A stretch of 64,000 bases of DNA from Bacteroidetes bacterium GWF2_41_31. GTDB lineage: Bacteria; Bacteroidota; Bacteroidia; Bacteroidales; F082. The stretch is taken from the NCBI GenBank assembly GCA_001769215.1, contig MEOL01000009.1:1-64000 (forward strand), written 5' to 3'. A model generated the notes under the pieces. It had not been told where the DNA came from. It saw only the letters and a list, made by a program, of their open reading frames with translations, and made no database searches. This document shows positions 19,594 to 29,085 of this stretch, piece after piece. The translations under genes and the position numbers were made by a program. Each line of letters starts with the position of its first letter. Position 1 is the first letter of the stretch.

Positions 19594-20457
19594 ATGAAAT
19601 TTAAAAACAACTTGTTAAAGCAACTGGTAAGCGATTATATCGCAGAGCTGACGCCCATCTATAATAAAGAGGAAGCTGCCCAAATGGTGTTTTGGTTGAC
19701 GGAAGACTTTTTTGGCATTTCGAGAACAGGTATGTTACTAAATCCTGAGAAGAAACTCTCGGAATCGGAAATGTTAACACTCCACTTTGCGGTTAAAAGC
19801 CTTAAAAGCCATGTTCCGGTTCAATATATTATTGGAAAGGTAGCCTTTCTAAATTTAAGTTTGAAGGTTACCGGGGCGGTATTAATTCCCCGTCCTGAAA
19901 CTGAGCAGTTAGTAGATTGGACCTTACAAATTGAAACAACACCCCGTTTAAAAATCCTGGATATCGGCACCGGGAGTGGGTGCATCGCCCTGGCTATCAA
20001 GCAGGGACTGGCTGATGCCTCCGTTTGGGGGTATGACCAAAGCAGTGAAGCATTGGCTGTTGCCATACAAAATGCGAAATCGAATGGGCTGGAAGTGCAT
20101 TTTTTTAAAGCCGACATTTTCCAGGAAAATATAGATGAATTGGAACCCATGGACGTGATTATTAGTAACCCTCCTTACGTGTTGCAAAGCGAGAAATATA
20201 ATATGCATGCAAACGTCCTTGATTATGAGCCCCATGCCGCTTTGTTTGTGCCAGATGATACTCCACTTCTTTTTTACGAAGGAATACTTAAACAGGCAAA
20301 GCGTTTACTAAGGTCAGGAGGTCGGATTTATTTTGAGATCAATGAGAGGATGGGACAGGAAATGGTTGTTTTGCTCCATTCGTGGGATTATAAGGAGGTA
20401 TATCTTAAACATGATTTAAACGGAAAACCACGCTTTATTTCAGGTCTAAAACAATAA
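19594..20457 (+). CDS. prmC: Peptide chain release factor N5-glutamine methyltransferase
   Basis: The 287-residue enzyme methylates the Gln of the GGQ motif in release factors RF1/RF2 using SAM. The N-terminal helical domain (~1-90) is followed by the Rossmann methyltransferase: LIPRPETEQLVDW (~93-105), SAM-binding KILDIGTGSGCIALAI (~116-131) and the substrate-binding NPPY in ISNPPYVLQSEK (~189-200). Length and motif order match PrmC. It is followed at once by a strong hairpin terminator shared with the convergent phosphate transporter. Confidence 0.96.
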   Translation: MKFKNNLLKQLVSDYIAELTPIYNKEEAAQMVFWLTEDFFGISRTGMLLNPEKKLSESEMLTLHFAVKSLKSHVPVQYIIGKVAFLNLSLKVTGAVLIPRPETEQLVDWTLQIETTPRLKILDIGTGSGCIALAIKQGLADASVWGYDQSSEALAVAIQNAKSNGLEVHFFKADIFQENIDELEPMDVIISNPPYVLQSEKYNMHANVLDYEPHAALFVPDDTPLLFYEGILKQAKRLLRSGGRIYFEINERMGQEMVVLLHSWDYKEVYLKHDLNGKPRFISGLKQ

Positions 20458-20490
20458 AAAAGGCCACTTTTATTATTAGTGGCCTTTTTT
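20456..20490. terminator. Bidirectional terminator between prmC and pit-like gene
   Basis: A perfect stem (AAAAAAGGCCACT / AGTGGCCTTTTTT) with a 9-base loop TTTATTATT and T tracts on both strands lies between the convergent prmC and phosphate transporter genes. Confidence 0.9.
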
Positions 20491-20492
20491 GT

Positions 20493-22733
20493 TTAGTTCT
20501 TTTTCTTGTTGAGTACAACAAAATCGCGTTGAGACTTATATAGATTGAATCCCATCAGAGCCATGTGTTTGCTCTCGTTGAGAATATTCAGGAAGAGGAT
20601 ACTGTTTTTAGTTCCTGAAGAGGCCGTTTTAATTCGTCCAATTTGATTTTTATTGTATCGCTCAATGAGGTGAAGGTATTGATTTAGAATGGCCTGTATA
20701 TCTTCTTGTTTCGAGTAGTCTTTGCCCTCGATACTCAGTATAATCAGGTTCAAAAAATTAACAATCACCTCCTGAAGCTTCTTTAGTTCAGCAATTTGTT
20801 CTTCGCTGAAGGGTTTGTGATTGTTTTCGATGTGCTCGATGGCCGGACGGTTGATGTACGAAATGGCATGTAGCATCTCACGCATATAATCGAGTACCTG
20901 AACAAAATAGTAGGCTGTGTCCGTTGAATCCTTTTTAAGTTTGTCAACAATTACAGTGATGTGGTCCTTCAGGTATTTTGTTTTGGCCGTAGTGGCGTCG
21001 AGGTCGCGTTGAATTTTCTTTAATTGTTTCCGGTCTTCCAATTCAATTCCTGTGATGATACTACCAATCGCTGTTGAAATTTTTCTCAGGTTCTTAATAA
21101 CGGTCTTTACTGTTTTTTCACCAATATTTTCATCAGTCAGTCCATAAACCTCCTTCGTGCCCTCAACAGCATTTTCCTCCGATTTGTTATGATAACGGTG
21201 TGATTTATAGATTATATAGATTACAAGAGCTGTCATCGCGACAATGGCGTAGACCTGGCCATAATAAAACAAATATACCATGATCAGTGCAACCGTAAAG
21301 GCACTAAAGGCAGTCAGGAACCAGCCACCAATAACGGCAAGTACGCCCGATATCCTGTAAACAGCACTCTCCCTGTCCCAGGCCTTATCCGATAACGAAG
21401 TCCCCATGGCTACCATAAAGGTTACATAAGTGGTTGACAGAGGTAGTTTTAGTGATGTTCCCAACGCAATCAGGATGCTTGCGACAGTGAGGTTAACTGA
21501 AGCCCTGATCAGGTCAAAAGTTGGTGCGTCCGGATCTTTCTCCTTTTGTTTAATTGGTTCAAATTGTCGCCCGATAGCGTTTACAAAGCTGTCAGGTAGT
21601 ATTTTACGGATATTGGTATTGAGATTCATCGATGACCTGACAAGGGCCTTAGAAAGCCAACTGGGTTTAAATCGCTCATCGCCGTCTGCCTGTCGACTTA
21701 AGTCAAGGGAAGTCTTGACCACGCTTTTGGCTTTCTTTGAAGTAAACAAGGTAATCACCATGATAATACCTGCCCCGATGAGAAATAGAATAGGAGTCGA
21801 TACTTTTCCTGAAAGGCCGGTCATCAGGAAATCATTCGCGACACCTCCTTCAGAAGCATTAAAAATCTGCCACGAACTGTAACCTGCCAATGGTACTCCA
21901 ACGAAATTCACCAGGTCGTTACCAGCAAAAGCCATCGCCAACGAAAATGTACCCACCAGGACAATCACCTTTAAAATGTTTAGATTGAACAATACGTGGA
22001 GTAACTGCAGTAAGAGGGTCCAACCTATTAAGCTGATAACCAGTATTGTGGCTGTATGGTTCTGAAAGTAATCTATAGTTGCCTCTGAGATGAAGGTAGC
22101 ATCTTTAACCCCTTTTATCAAAATAAAATAGGTCAGGGCAGTAAAAGAGAGTCCTCCCCAGAGAGATCCAAAATATTTCATTCGTTTTTTATAATTAAAC
22201 GAAAAAACAATCCTGATAAAGTACTGTATCACTGCCCCCACAGTGAACGCAATGACTACCGATACCAATATTCCTGATATGATAGCCAGGGCTTTTGATG
22301 AGTTAATGAACTGACTAATACTTGTAATGTTGTCATTCATGATGATTTTTATGGTTGCCATCCCAACGGCAGCCCCAAGTAATTCAAATACGAGGGATAC
22401 TGTGGTCGAGGTAGGTAATCCGATGGTGTTGTATGCGTCAAGAAGTAGGACGTCAGTGACCATAACGGCCAAAAAGATCAACATGATTTCAGAGAAATAA
22501 AACTCCCCAGGATTAAAAATGCCTTTCCTGGCTACCTCCATCATTCCGGATGAAAACACGCTCCCAACCAGCACTCCTAACCCGGCGATCAACATGATGA
22601 TTTTAAATGGGGCGACCTTTGAACCAATGGCCGAATTTAAGAAATTTACTGCATCATTACTTACACCAACAACCAGGTCCGACGCTGCCAGTATAAAGAG
22701 CAATATAACGATAAACAGGTAGAATGTTTCCAT
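20493..22733 (-). CDS. PiT-family inorganic phosphate transporter with cytosolic PhoU-like C-terminal domain
   Basis: The 746-residue protein begins with the PiT repeat DLVVGVSNDAVNFLNSAIGS (~20-39). The second repeat carries the same signature as MAFAGNDLVNFVGVPLAGY (~268-286), plus GLPTSTTVSLVFELLGAA and LKLPLSTTYVTFMVAMG. About 10-12 membrane segments end near residue 520. The last ~220 residues are charged, helical and PhoU/YkaA-like (IEHIENNHKPFSEEQIAELK), probably a built-in regulator. It should import phosphate with a cation symport mechanism. Standard PiT proteins are 400-550 residues, so the extension explains the length. No pst or pho genes are nearby. Confidence 0.9.
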   Translation of the reverse strand: METFYLFIVILLFILAASDLVVGVSNDAVNFLNSAIGSKVAPFKIIMLIAGLGVLVGSVFSSGMMEVARKGIFNPGEFYFSEIMLIFLAVMVTDVLLLDAYNTIGLPTSTTVSLVFELLGAAVGMATIKIIMNDNITSISQFINSSKALAIISGILVSVVIAFTVGAVIQYFIRIVFSFNYKKRMKYFGSLWGGLSFTALTYFILIKGVKDATFISEATIDYFQNHTATILVISLIGWTLLLQLLHVLFNLNILKVIVLVGTFSLAMAFAGNDLVNFVGVPLAGYSSWQIFNASEGGVANDFLMTGLSGKVSTPILFLIGAGIIMVITLFTSKKAKSVVKTSLDLSRQADGDERFKPSWLSKALVRSSMNLNTNIRKILPDSFVNAIGRQFEPIKQKEKDPDAPTFDLIRASVNLTVASILIALGTSLKLPLSTTYVTFMVAMGTSLSDKAWDRESAVYRISGVLAVIGGWFLTAFSAFTVALIMVYLFYYGQVYAIVAMTALVIYIIYKSHRYHNKSEENAVEGTKEVYGLTDENIGEKTVKTVIKNLRKISTAIGSIITGIELEDRKQLKKIQRDLDATTAKTKYLKDHITVIVDKLKKDSTDTAYYFVQVLDYMREMLHAISYINRPAIEHIENNHKPFSEEQIAELKKLQEVIVNFLNLIILSIEGKDYSKQEDIQAILNQYLHLIERYNKNQIGRIKTASSGTKNSILFLNILNESKHMALMGFNLYKSQRDFVVLNKKKN

Positions 22734-22813
22734 ATTTCAATTTTTCAGTCTGAGTTGCAAGAGTATTCAATTCTCTCATCCACAGAACGGATTAATGTTA
22801 AGAAATGGTTAAG

Positions 22814-24949
22814 TTATTCGAATACCGGGTGCATATCCAGGTTGTACATGATAAAGCCGTACATGTCCGTTGCTTCATCAATTTGTTTAGAAGTAGGTTT
22901 TCCGGCCCCGTGGCCGGCTTTTGTTTCTATGCGCACCAACATCGGATTTTTCCCTCCGTCCTTTTCCTGGAGGGTAGCCATAAATTTAAAAGTATGTGCC
23001 GGCACCACACGGTCATCATGATCTGCAGTTATGGCCAGGGTTGCAGGGTAGTTTACATCCGCATTTATGTTATGCAAAGGCGAATATCCATAGAGGTAAT
23101 TAAACATTTCTTCATTGTCGTCGCTGCGTCCATAATCGGATGCCCATGCCCAACCAATGGTAAAGTGATGATAACGCAACATGTCCATCACACCAACGAT
23201 GGGAATGGCTACTTTGAAAAGTTCAGGCTCCTGAGTCATGCAAGCGCCGACAAGCAATCCTCCATTCGATCCACCGACCATGGCCAGTTTTTCAGACGAA
23301 GTATATTTGTTGTTGATGAGGTATTTGGCAGCATAAATAAAATCATCAAATACATTTTGCTTATTTAACAAGGTACCTTGTTTATGCCAGGCTTCGCCAT
23401 ATTCGCCTCCACCACGCAGGTTGACCATCGCGAACACACCTCCCTGTTCAAGAAAAGCAGCACGGCTAATGCTGAATCCGGGTGTCATGCTGATGTTAAA
23501 CCCACCGTAGCCATAGAGCAAAGTTGGGTTGTCGTTGTTCATGTTGAGGTTTTTCCGGTGCACAATGAACATGGGAATTTTAGTGCCGTCTTTGCTGGCG
23601 AAGAACACCTGCTCAGTTTGATATTGGGTGCCATCGAAATCAACTTCTGAGGCATGCATTATAGTAGAGATTCCCGATGTGAGGTCGTACTGGTATACAT
23701 TCGATGGGATGGAGAAAGAAGAAAAACCATATAAAGCGATGGGGTCGCCCTTTTCACCATTAAAACCGCTCAGCGTACCTAATGTAGGTAGTTCCAGCTC
23801 ACGAATAAGTTTTCCTTCCAGGCTATAAAAATAAGCCTTACTTCGGGCGTCTTCCAGGTATTGGGTAAACAAAACATCTCCAACCAAACCGGCACCCTCA
23901 AGCACTTGCTCTTTTTCCGGAATGAGGATCTCCCACATTTTTGGATCGCTGTTGTTATAATCAGAAAGCACCAGTTTTTGCATGGGAGCTTCATAATTGG
24001 TGATGATGATTAATTTGTCACCTATATGGTCAATTACCTGAAAATCATTAGCAAATCCGTTGGCGATTTTTTTAAAATCTAATTCCTTTAGTGAATTTAT
24101 TTTAGAAGCATAAAGACTGTTTCCGCTGGTGCTTTCTGATTCGCTAATCATTAAAAAGGCTTCGTCCTCAGTTGTGTAGGCCGAAAATGTTCGCAATGGT
24201 TGATTTTTATCCTCATAAATCAACTGGTCGTCTTCCTGATTTGTTCCCAGATCATGATAATATACTTTGTGGAACCTGTTTTGTCCTTTAAGCTCTTCGC
24301 CTTCATCGGGTTTATCGTACCGGGAATAAAAGAAACCATTTTCTTTCCATGAAATTCCTGAAAACTTCACCCAATTGATGTGGTCCATTAATATTTCGCG
24401 TGTATCAATGTCCATGACATAGATTTCGTTCCAATCGGAGCCCCCGCGGGCAATGCTATAGGCCAGGTATTTTCCGTTTTTACTAATTCCCATCCCGGCA
24501 AGCGCTACTGTACCGTCTTCTGATAGCTGGTTCGGGTCGAGTAATACTTCAGGTTCTCCGTCAAGCGTATTTTGAATATACAGAACACTTTGATTTTGAA
24601 TCCCATCATTTTTAAAGAAAAAGAAATGGGCTCCTTTTTTAAACGGAACTCCATATTTTGGGTAATTCCAAATGTCAGTTAAACGTTTTCGCAATTGTTC
24701 CCTGAACGGTATAGCAGATAAATATTCATTGGTGATGTTATTTTCTTCGGTTACCCATTCAGCTGTTTCGGCCGAATTGTCATCTTCAAGCCAACGATAC
24801 GGATCTGATACTGTCTGACTAAAATAAATATCTGTGGTATCTGTTTTTTTTGCTTTTGGATATTGAATCCGGTTTTTTTGATTGTTTTGCATGCAAGCAG
24901 TGGTCATCATAAAGCAAATGGTTACAAAAAAAAGGAAATGTCTTTTCAT
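22814..24949 (-). CDS. Prolyl oligopeptidase family serine peptidase (S9A), probable lipoprotein
   Basis: The 711-residue protein has an N-terminal export signal ending TTACMQNN, with a lipobox-like Cys19, so it is probably envelope-anchored. The start TDPYRWLED-like segment (SDPYRWLEDDNSAETAEWV, ~50-68) and the beta-propeller (~70-430) are typical of S9A. The catalytic domain has the nucleophile Ser ~561 in VGGSNGGLLVGA, Asp ~646 in DHDDRVVPAHTFKF and His ~681 in KAGHGAGKP. It cleaves short peptides after proline. It is monocistronic. Confidence 0.95.
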   Translation of the reverse strand: MKRHFLFFVTICFMMTTACMQNNQKNRIQYPKAKKTDTTDIYFSQTVSDPYRWLEDDNSAETAEWVTEENNITNEYLSAIPFREQLRKRLTDIWNYPKYGVPFKKGAHFFFFKNDGIQNQSVLYIQNTLDGEPEVLLDPNQLSEDGTVALAGMGISKNGKYLAYSIARGGSDWNEIYVMDIDTREILMDHINWVKFSGISWKENGFFYSRYDKPDEGEELKGQNRFHKVYYHDLGTNQEDDQLIYEDKNQPLRTFSAYTTEDEAFLMISESESTSGNSLYASKINSLKELDFKKIANGFANDFQVIDHIGDKLIIITNYEAPMQKLVLSDYNNSDPKMWEILIPEKEQVLEGAGLVGDVLFTQYLEDARSKAYFYSLEGKLIRELELPTLGTLSGFNGEKGDPIALYGFSSFSIPSNVYQYDLTSGISTIMHASEVDFDGTQYQTEQVFFASKDGTKIPMFIVHRKNLNMNNDNPTLLYGYGGFNISMTPGFSISRAAFLEQGGVFAMVNLRGGGEYGEAWHKQGTLLNKQNVFDDFIYAAKYLINNKYTSSEKLAMVGGSNGGLLVGACMTQEPELFKVAIPIVGVMDMLRYHHFTIGWAWASDYGRSDDNEEMFNYLYGYSPLHNINADVNYPATLAITADHDDRVVPAHTFKFMATLQEKDGGKNPMLVRIETKAGHGAGKPTSKQIDEATDMYGFIMYNLDMHPVFE

Positions 24950-25087
24950 GGTGATTGGTTTTACTTTTTCACACTATTTTGGTTTTGGATTTAAACTAAT
25001 TTGCTGTAAAAGTAGAATTGTTCCATGTAAATTGCAAATTTGCAGGCAATGATTTTGCAAATATAACAGGCTCGGGGAGATGAATGG

Positions 25088-25528
25088 TTATACCGGACGG
25101 TTAAGATAGACCGAATAATCTTTTAAAGTCCGCTGGTAGTTGCTGTTATAAAGTGTTGAGCTAATGATAAAATCAGCCGTTGATCGGTTGCAGGCCGTGG
25201 GGATGTTGTACAATACCGACAATCGGAGCAGTGCTTTTACATCCACGTCGTGGGGATGCGAAGACATGGGATCCCAGAAAAAAATAAGGAAGTCGATTTT
25301 TTCTGTTGCAATGAGTGCCCCCAATTGCTGATCACCACCCAATGGTCCCGATTTAAGGCGCGTTACATTAAAACCTTCTCCAAGTGCGCTCTCCACCATG
25401 ATTCCTGTGGTACCGGTACAGAACAAATCGTGTTTAATCAGGTTTCCTTTATTAAACTTAACCCATTCAATCAAATCCGATTTTCTGTTGTCATGGGCCA
25501 CCAGGGCGATTTTTTTCATATTATCCAT
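25088..25528 (-). CDS. mgsA: Methylglyoxal synthase
   Basis: This 146-residue enzyme converts dihydroxyacetone phosphate to methylglyoxal plus phosphate, a glycolytic bypass used when phosphate is short. The motifs are complete: KKIALVAHDNRKSDLIEW, CTGTTG, LKSGPLGGDQQLGA with the catalytic Asp, FWDPMSSHPHDVDVKALLR and ACNRSTADF. An open frame extends to 25576, but a TATTTTTG -7 element at 25541-25548 lies within that extension, so the start is the ATG at 25528 (MDNMKKIALVAHD). Confidence 0.97.
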   Translation of the reverse strand: MDNMKKIALVAHDNRKSDLIEWVKFNKGNLIKHDLFCTGTTGIMVESALGEGFNVTRLKSGPLGGDQQLGALIATEKIDFLIFFWDPMSSHPHDVDVKALLRLSVLYNIPTACNRSTADFIISSTLYNSNYQRTLKDYSVYLNRPV

Positions 25529-25540
25529 CGTTTTTTTTTG

Positions 25541-25548
25541 CAAAAATA
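25541..25548 (-). promoter_or_regulatory. -7 element of mgsA
   Basis: CAAAAATA on the plus strand is TATTTTTG on the minus strand, matching TAnnTTTG, 13 bp upstream of the chosen ATG. It decides against the longer reading frame. Confidence 0.5.
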
Positions 25549-25618
25549 ACACATAGCATATTTTAAATTGAATCATTGTTAGCAGGATCAGCGATATTAA
25601 CTTCCTGATTGTTGTGGG

Positions 25619-25645
25619 TAGGGATTTCTTATGGGAAATCCCTTG
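25619..25645. other. Hairpin in the mgsA-gcvT divergent intergenic region
   Basis: AGGGATTTC and GAAATCCCT form a 9-bp stem with a short loop. It lies about 100 bp upstream of both divergent promoters. No T tract follows and no riboswitch consensus is recognisable, so its role is unknown. Confidence 0.35.
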
Positions 25646-25750
25646 TGCAATCGTTGCCGGCGATGTGACTTCACCAACGTTAAGATAAAATACGCATTTT
25701 TTTTGTGAATGTTTTCACAATAAACCGGCCTTTGTTTTCATTCAATTCAC

Positions 25751-25758
25751 TAATTTTG
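25751..25758 (+). promoter_or_regulatory. -7 element of gcvT
   Basis: TAATTTTG matches TAnnTTTG. A TTTG at about 25731-25734 lies 16 bp upstream, slightly closer than the usual -33 spacing. The ATG is at 25778. Confidence 0.55.
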
Positions 25759-25777
25759 CACCACAAAAAATCAGATC

Positions 25778-26866
25778 ATGAAAAAAACAGCTTTAAATGC
25801 GATGCACCGTGAAATGGGTGCTAAAATGGTTGAATTCGTTGGATTCGACATGCCGGTTCAATTTGAAGGAATTAATATAGAACATGAAACGGTTAGAGAA
25901 AGACTCGGTGTGTTCGACGTATCGCACATGGGCGAGTTTTGGGTTGAAGGTCCCAAAGCGTTTGAACTGGTTCAAAAAGTAACCAGCAATGATGTAGCAG
26001 TCCTTCACGATGGTAAAGTGCAATACAGTTGTTATCCTAATGGACAAGGTGGAATTGTAGACGATTTGCTGGTGTATCGCTTTAACGCGGAAAAATATTT
26101 TCTCGTAGTGAATGCCTCTAACATTGATAAAGATTTTGCCCACGTAAGCAAACACAACACCATGGGGGCAAAACTCACCAACGTAAGCGATGACTTTTCC
26201 CAACTGGCTGTTCAGGGACCTCTGGCGTTAAAAGCCATGCAGTCACTTACCGAAACCCCAATAACGGATATGGAATATTACACATTCAAAGTCATTGAGT
26301 TCGCTGGCGTTAAAGATATTATCTTCTCTACAACAGGATATACCGGTTCGGGTGGATGCGAGATATACATGAAAAACAAAGATGCCGTGCACCTATACAA
26401 AGCGGTATTGAAAGCTGGTGAGGCCTATGGCATAAAACCCATCGGACTGGGTGCACGTGATACCCTTCGCCTCGAATCAGGCTTTAACCTTTATGGCAAC
26501 GACATCGATGATACGACTTCCCCTATTTCTGCAGGCCTGGGTTGGATCACCAAATTTGTAGAAGGCAACAACTTCATCGATAGGCCCTTGTTCGAATCTC
26601 AAAGAGATCAAGGTGTTGAATATCGACTGAAAGGTTTTGTAATGGAGGACCGTGCCATCCCACGGCATCATTATGAGGTGGTTGATGCAGAAGGAAAGGT
26701 GGTGGGTCATGTTACTTCAGGAACCATGTCGCCCATGTTGAAAAAGGGCATTGGCATGGCCTATGTAACCAAACCCTATTGGAAAGAAGGAGCCGAAATT
26801 TATATTCCTATTCGTGGAAAGTCGGCAAAGGCTGTTATTACCAAGACTCCTTTTTACAAAGGCTAA
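25778..26866 (+). CDS. gcvT: Glycine cleavage system aminomethyltransferase (T protein)
   Basis: The 362-residue enzyme transfers the aminomethyl carbon from the H protein to tetrahydrofolate, releasing ammonia. It shows the N-terminal MHREMGAKMVEFVGFDMPVQ and DVSHMGEFWVEG. The folate-site Asp is in VDDLLVYRF, and YTGSGGCEIYM and GLGARDTLRLESG complete the core domain. The C-terminal beta-barrel (VTSGTMSPMLKKGIGMAYV) is intact. It stands alone; the other glycine cleavage genes are not in the window. Confidence 0.97.
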   Translation: MKKTALNAMHREMGAKMVEFVGFDMPVQFEGINIEHETVRERLGVFDVSHMGEFWVEGPKAFELVQKVTSNDVAVLHDGKVQYSCYPNGQGGIVDDLLVYRFNAEKYFLVVNASNIDKDFAHVSKHNTMGAKLTNVSDDFSQLAVQGPLALKAMQSLTETPITDMEYYTFKVIEFAGVKDIIFSTTGYTGSGGCEIYMKNKDAVHLYKAVLKAGEAYGIKPIGLGARDTLRLESGFNLYGNDIDDTTSPISAGLGWITKFVEGNNFIDRPLFESQRDQGVEYRLKGFVMEDRAIPRHHYEVVDAEGKVVGHVTSGTMSPMLKKGIGMAYVTKPYWKEGAEIYIPIRGKSAKAVITKTPFYKG

Positions 26867-26872
26867 AACCCA

Positions 26873-26998
26873 TACCTGCCAGCCGGCAGGCTGGAATCCC
26901 CTACAAGGGGACTTTGAAGAGTCTATTGATTTTCAGCCACTTCCACTTTAGGGGATTCCTGTCTGCTGGCAAGCAGGGAGGGGTAAAAGTGGCTGAAA
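26873..26998. repeat. Intergenic palindromes: CCTGCCAGCCGGCAGG and dispersed TTTCAGCC hairpin, copy 2
   Basis: A small palindrome (CCTGCCAGCCGGCAGG, from about 26876) is followed at 26931-26998 by the same hairpin as at 5888-5935. Here the arms are TTTCAGCCACTT and AAGTGGCTGAAA, with CTTTAGGGGAT and GGAGGGGTAAAAG inside plus a nested CTGCTGG/CAAGCAG stem. It sits between the convergent gcvT and barrel genes. Confidence 0.6.
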
Positions 26999-27071
26999 TC
27001 GTTCTAATACCTTTTTTGGCCGGACTCATAGAAAAATAGTTAGAACTTTCAATAACCTATACTCCAAACGA

Positions 27072-29006
27072 CTATTGATAAGCCACCTGTCGTGGTTTTG
27101 TAACAAGGAAATTAATCCTGTTCAGCAGGTTCTCAGATGAAAAAGTGAGGCCGAAATGGGAAACTCCGGGAGGGGTTACCGGGAAATAAGCTACTTTAAA
27201 TTCAACGGAGCTGAAAACCAGAAAATCGTTTTGAACATAAACCCCGGCTCCAAAACTGGATACCAATCGTCTGTTAACAAGTTTTGTGTCATGAGGACCA
27301 ATGGTACCCGCGCTTACAAAACCGATCAGGGCAAGGCGAAATCCGGCGAAATAAAGAGAGGTGTAATTGATTACTGACGTTTCCATGAAAAGTCGTTGTT
27401 GTCCGTAAAAAGATTCTTTTTTCAAACCAAGAAATCCATACGCTTCGCCCAGATACAGTAAGTCGTTCGTAAACCTGTTGATACCGGTTGTAAATGATAT
27501 CTCCGACTTCATTCTGAATTTATTTCTTTTTGTCTCCAGCAAATCGGTGAGGTAAAGAACATTGACGCTAACCGCGCCCTGCTGTAATCGATCCATCAAA
27601 TGACTTCCTGCATCCAGTTTCCCAAAAATAAATCCAACTTTATTGATGTGGGTGGTTACGTAGAAACCCAATCCCATGTATGGTTTTTTCATAAAGTCAG
27701 TCCACGAATAACCGGTTGTGATGCTGGCCTGGAATCCATAGGGCAAATATTCAGCTTTCCCAAAATTGGTCAGGTAATTGGTCCGGTAGTAACCCTGTTT
27801 AGCCAAAACAATGTTCCCCAGTATCATATCGTAATTGTAAAATTGGCTACTGCTGTCGATATTTACCCAGGGGTATTCAGAGTAATTCTTTTTGCTGTAA
27901 CTGATCCCGGGAATGATATAGAGCGCACGTTGTCTGATAAAAGGAAGGATTTTTCTTGCAGGAAAAAGGTATGACGCCCATGCATCGTAAAGCATGTATT
28001 TAAAGTAATACAGGCTTTTGTTCACATACGTTGGATCGGTGATGATGTTTTGCGATGTTTGAGAGATTTCCAATCCACCTCCAAGGTTCACCTTGTTGGG
28101 TATCAATTTTCGATCAAACCGAACCTGATACAATTGATTGTTGTTGTCTACCTCGTAGTTTAATTCAGCGCCAACTTGATCGTAAACATTGTCCACGGAA
28201 TAGTTTGCCCTCGACAGGTATATCATTGGGGTGCTATTGCTCATATACGTACCTTCAAATCCCACGCTCTGCCCCAGCCCAAAAATATTAGCGTGTTGAC
28301 CATAGATTCGTACGTTACCCGAACTGATAATATTAGGTACCACCAGCCAGGGAAACTTGTCTTTTACCAATACCAACACTTCAACCGAATCGCCTTGAGC
28401 AGGTGACACAATGATCGCAGCATCTTGTAAATAGCTCAAATCGGCAAGCAGGCGTGTGTTTTCAACCATCAACAAAGGATTAATGGTGTCTTTTTCGTTA
28501 AAAAGCAATTTGTTTCTAATCACCCAATCGCGCGAGATAAAATGTGTCGGGTTGAGACTCCTCTCCACGTAAGTGATGACGGGCCGGTTGGTGTCGGCAA
28601 TGGTAGGCCCAAATGGCTTAAGCACCTTGATCCGTATTTTGCTGATGGGTTTCCCCGAAAAGCGTTGATATACATCTTCGGCTTTTATCATGTTTTGCTT
28701 CTGAAGCACCGTATCCGGTGGGGGACTCGCCAGCACCATTTTGTATATATCTTTCAGAAACAGATGTTTATCAGATGCAGTATTTAATTTGCTATAAAAG
28801 TGGTATCCGTTTTGTTCTGTCAGAAGAATGTATTGTTCACAAATCCTGGCAGTAGTATCGTGAAGAATGTGGATGGCTGTATCGCGAAGCAAAAGATAGG
28901 AAGGAGCCTTTATTTCAACCGCATTGCAATTCTGAGACTGGCAGTTATCAGGGATTAAAATAACTGTTGCACAAATGGTTAATATATAATAAAATCTTCT
29001 AATCAC
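27072..29006 (-). CDS. BamA-superfamily-like outer-membrane protein (POTRA-like plus beta-barrel)
   Basis: The 644-residue protein has a signal peptide and a short helical region (~20-110). A POTRA-like domain starts KISKIRIKVLKPFGPTI (~118-200) and includes VIRNKLLFNEKDTINPLL and LLADLSYLQDAAIIV, as in Omp85 proteins. The remaining ~430 residues are amphipathic strands with aromatic girdles, consistent with a 16-strand barrel. It lacks the multi-POTRA array of BamA itself, so it is a paralogue whose substrate is unknown (protein or lipid insertion or export). Confidence 0.72.
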   Translation of the reverse strand: MIRRFYYILTICATVILIPDNCQSQNCNAVEIKAPSYLLLRDTAIHILHDTTARICEQYILLTEQNGYHFYSKLNTASDKHLFLKDIYKMVLASPPPDTVLQKQNMIKAEDVYQRFSGKPISKIRIKVLKPFGPTIADTNRPVITYVERSLNPTHFISRDWVIRNKLLFNEKDTINPLLMVENTRLLADLSYLQDAAIIVSPAQGDSVEVLVLVKDKFPWLVVPNIISSGNVRIYGQHANIFGLGQSVGFEGTYMSNSTPMIYLSRANYSVDNVYDQVGAELNYEVDNNNQLYQVRFDRKLIPNKVNLGGGLEISQTSQNIITDPTYVNKSLYYFKYMLYDAWASYLFPARKILPFIRQRALYIIPGISYSKKNYSEYPWVNIDSSSQFYNYDMILGNIVLAKQGYYRTNYLTNFGKAEYLPYGFQASITTGYSWTDFMKKPYMGLGFYVTTHINKVGFIFGKLDAGSHLMDRLQQGAVSVNVLYLTDLLETKRNKFRMKSEISFTTGINRFTNDLLYLGEAYGFLGLKKESFYGQQRLFMETSVINYTSLYFAGFRLALIGFVSAGTIGPHDTKLVNRRLVSSFGAGVYVQNDFLVFSSVEFKVAYFPVTPPGVSHFGLTFSSENLLNRINFLVTKPRQVAYQ

Positions 29007-29085
29007 TTGGTGAACCAGCTAATTGCAAACCAACGAAAATACATCTTTTTTTACAGGGAATGTATTGTAAACTTCCGGTGAGTTG

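Noticed and set aside
25560-25777. Possible glycine riboswitch before gcvT
   Set aside because: Only a single 9-bp hairpin is visible; the conserved glycine aptamer cores were not found and the -7 element sits 27 bp from the ATG, leaving no room for a leader.
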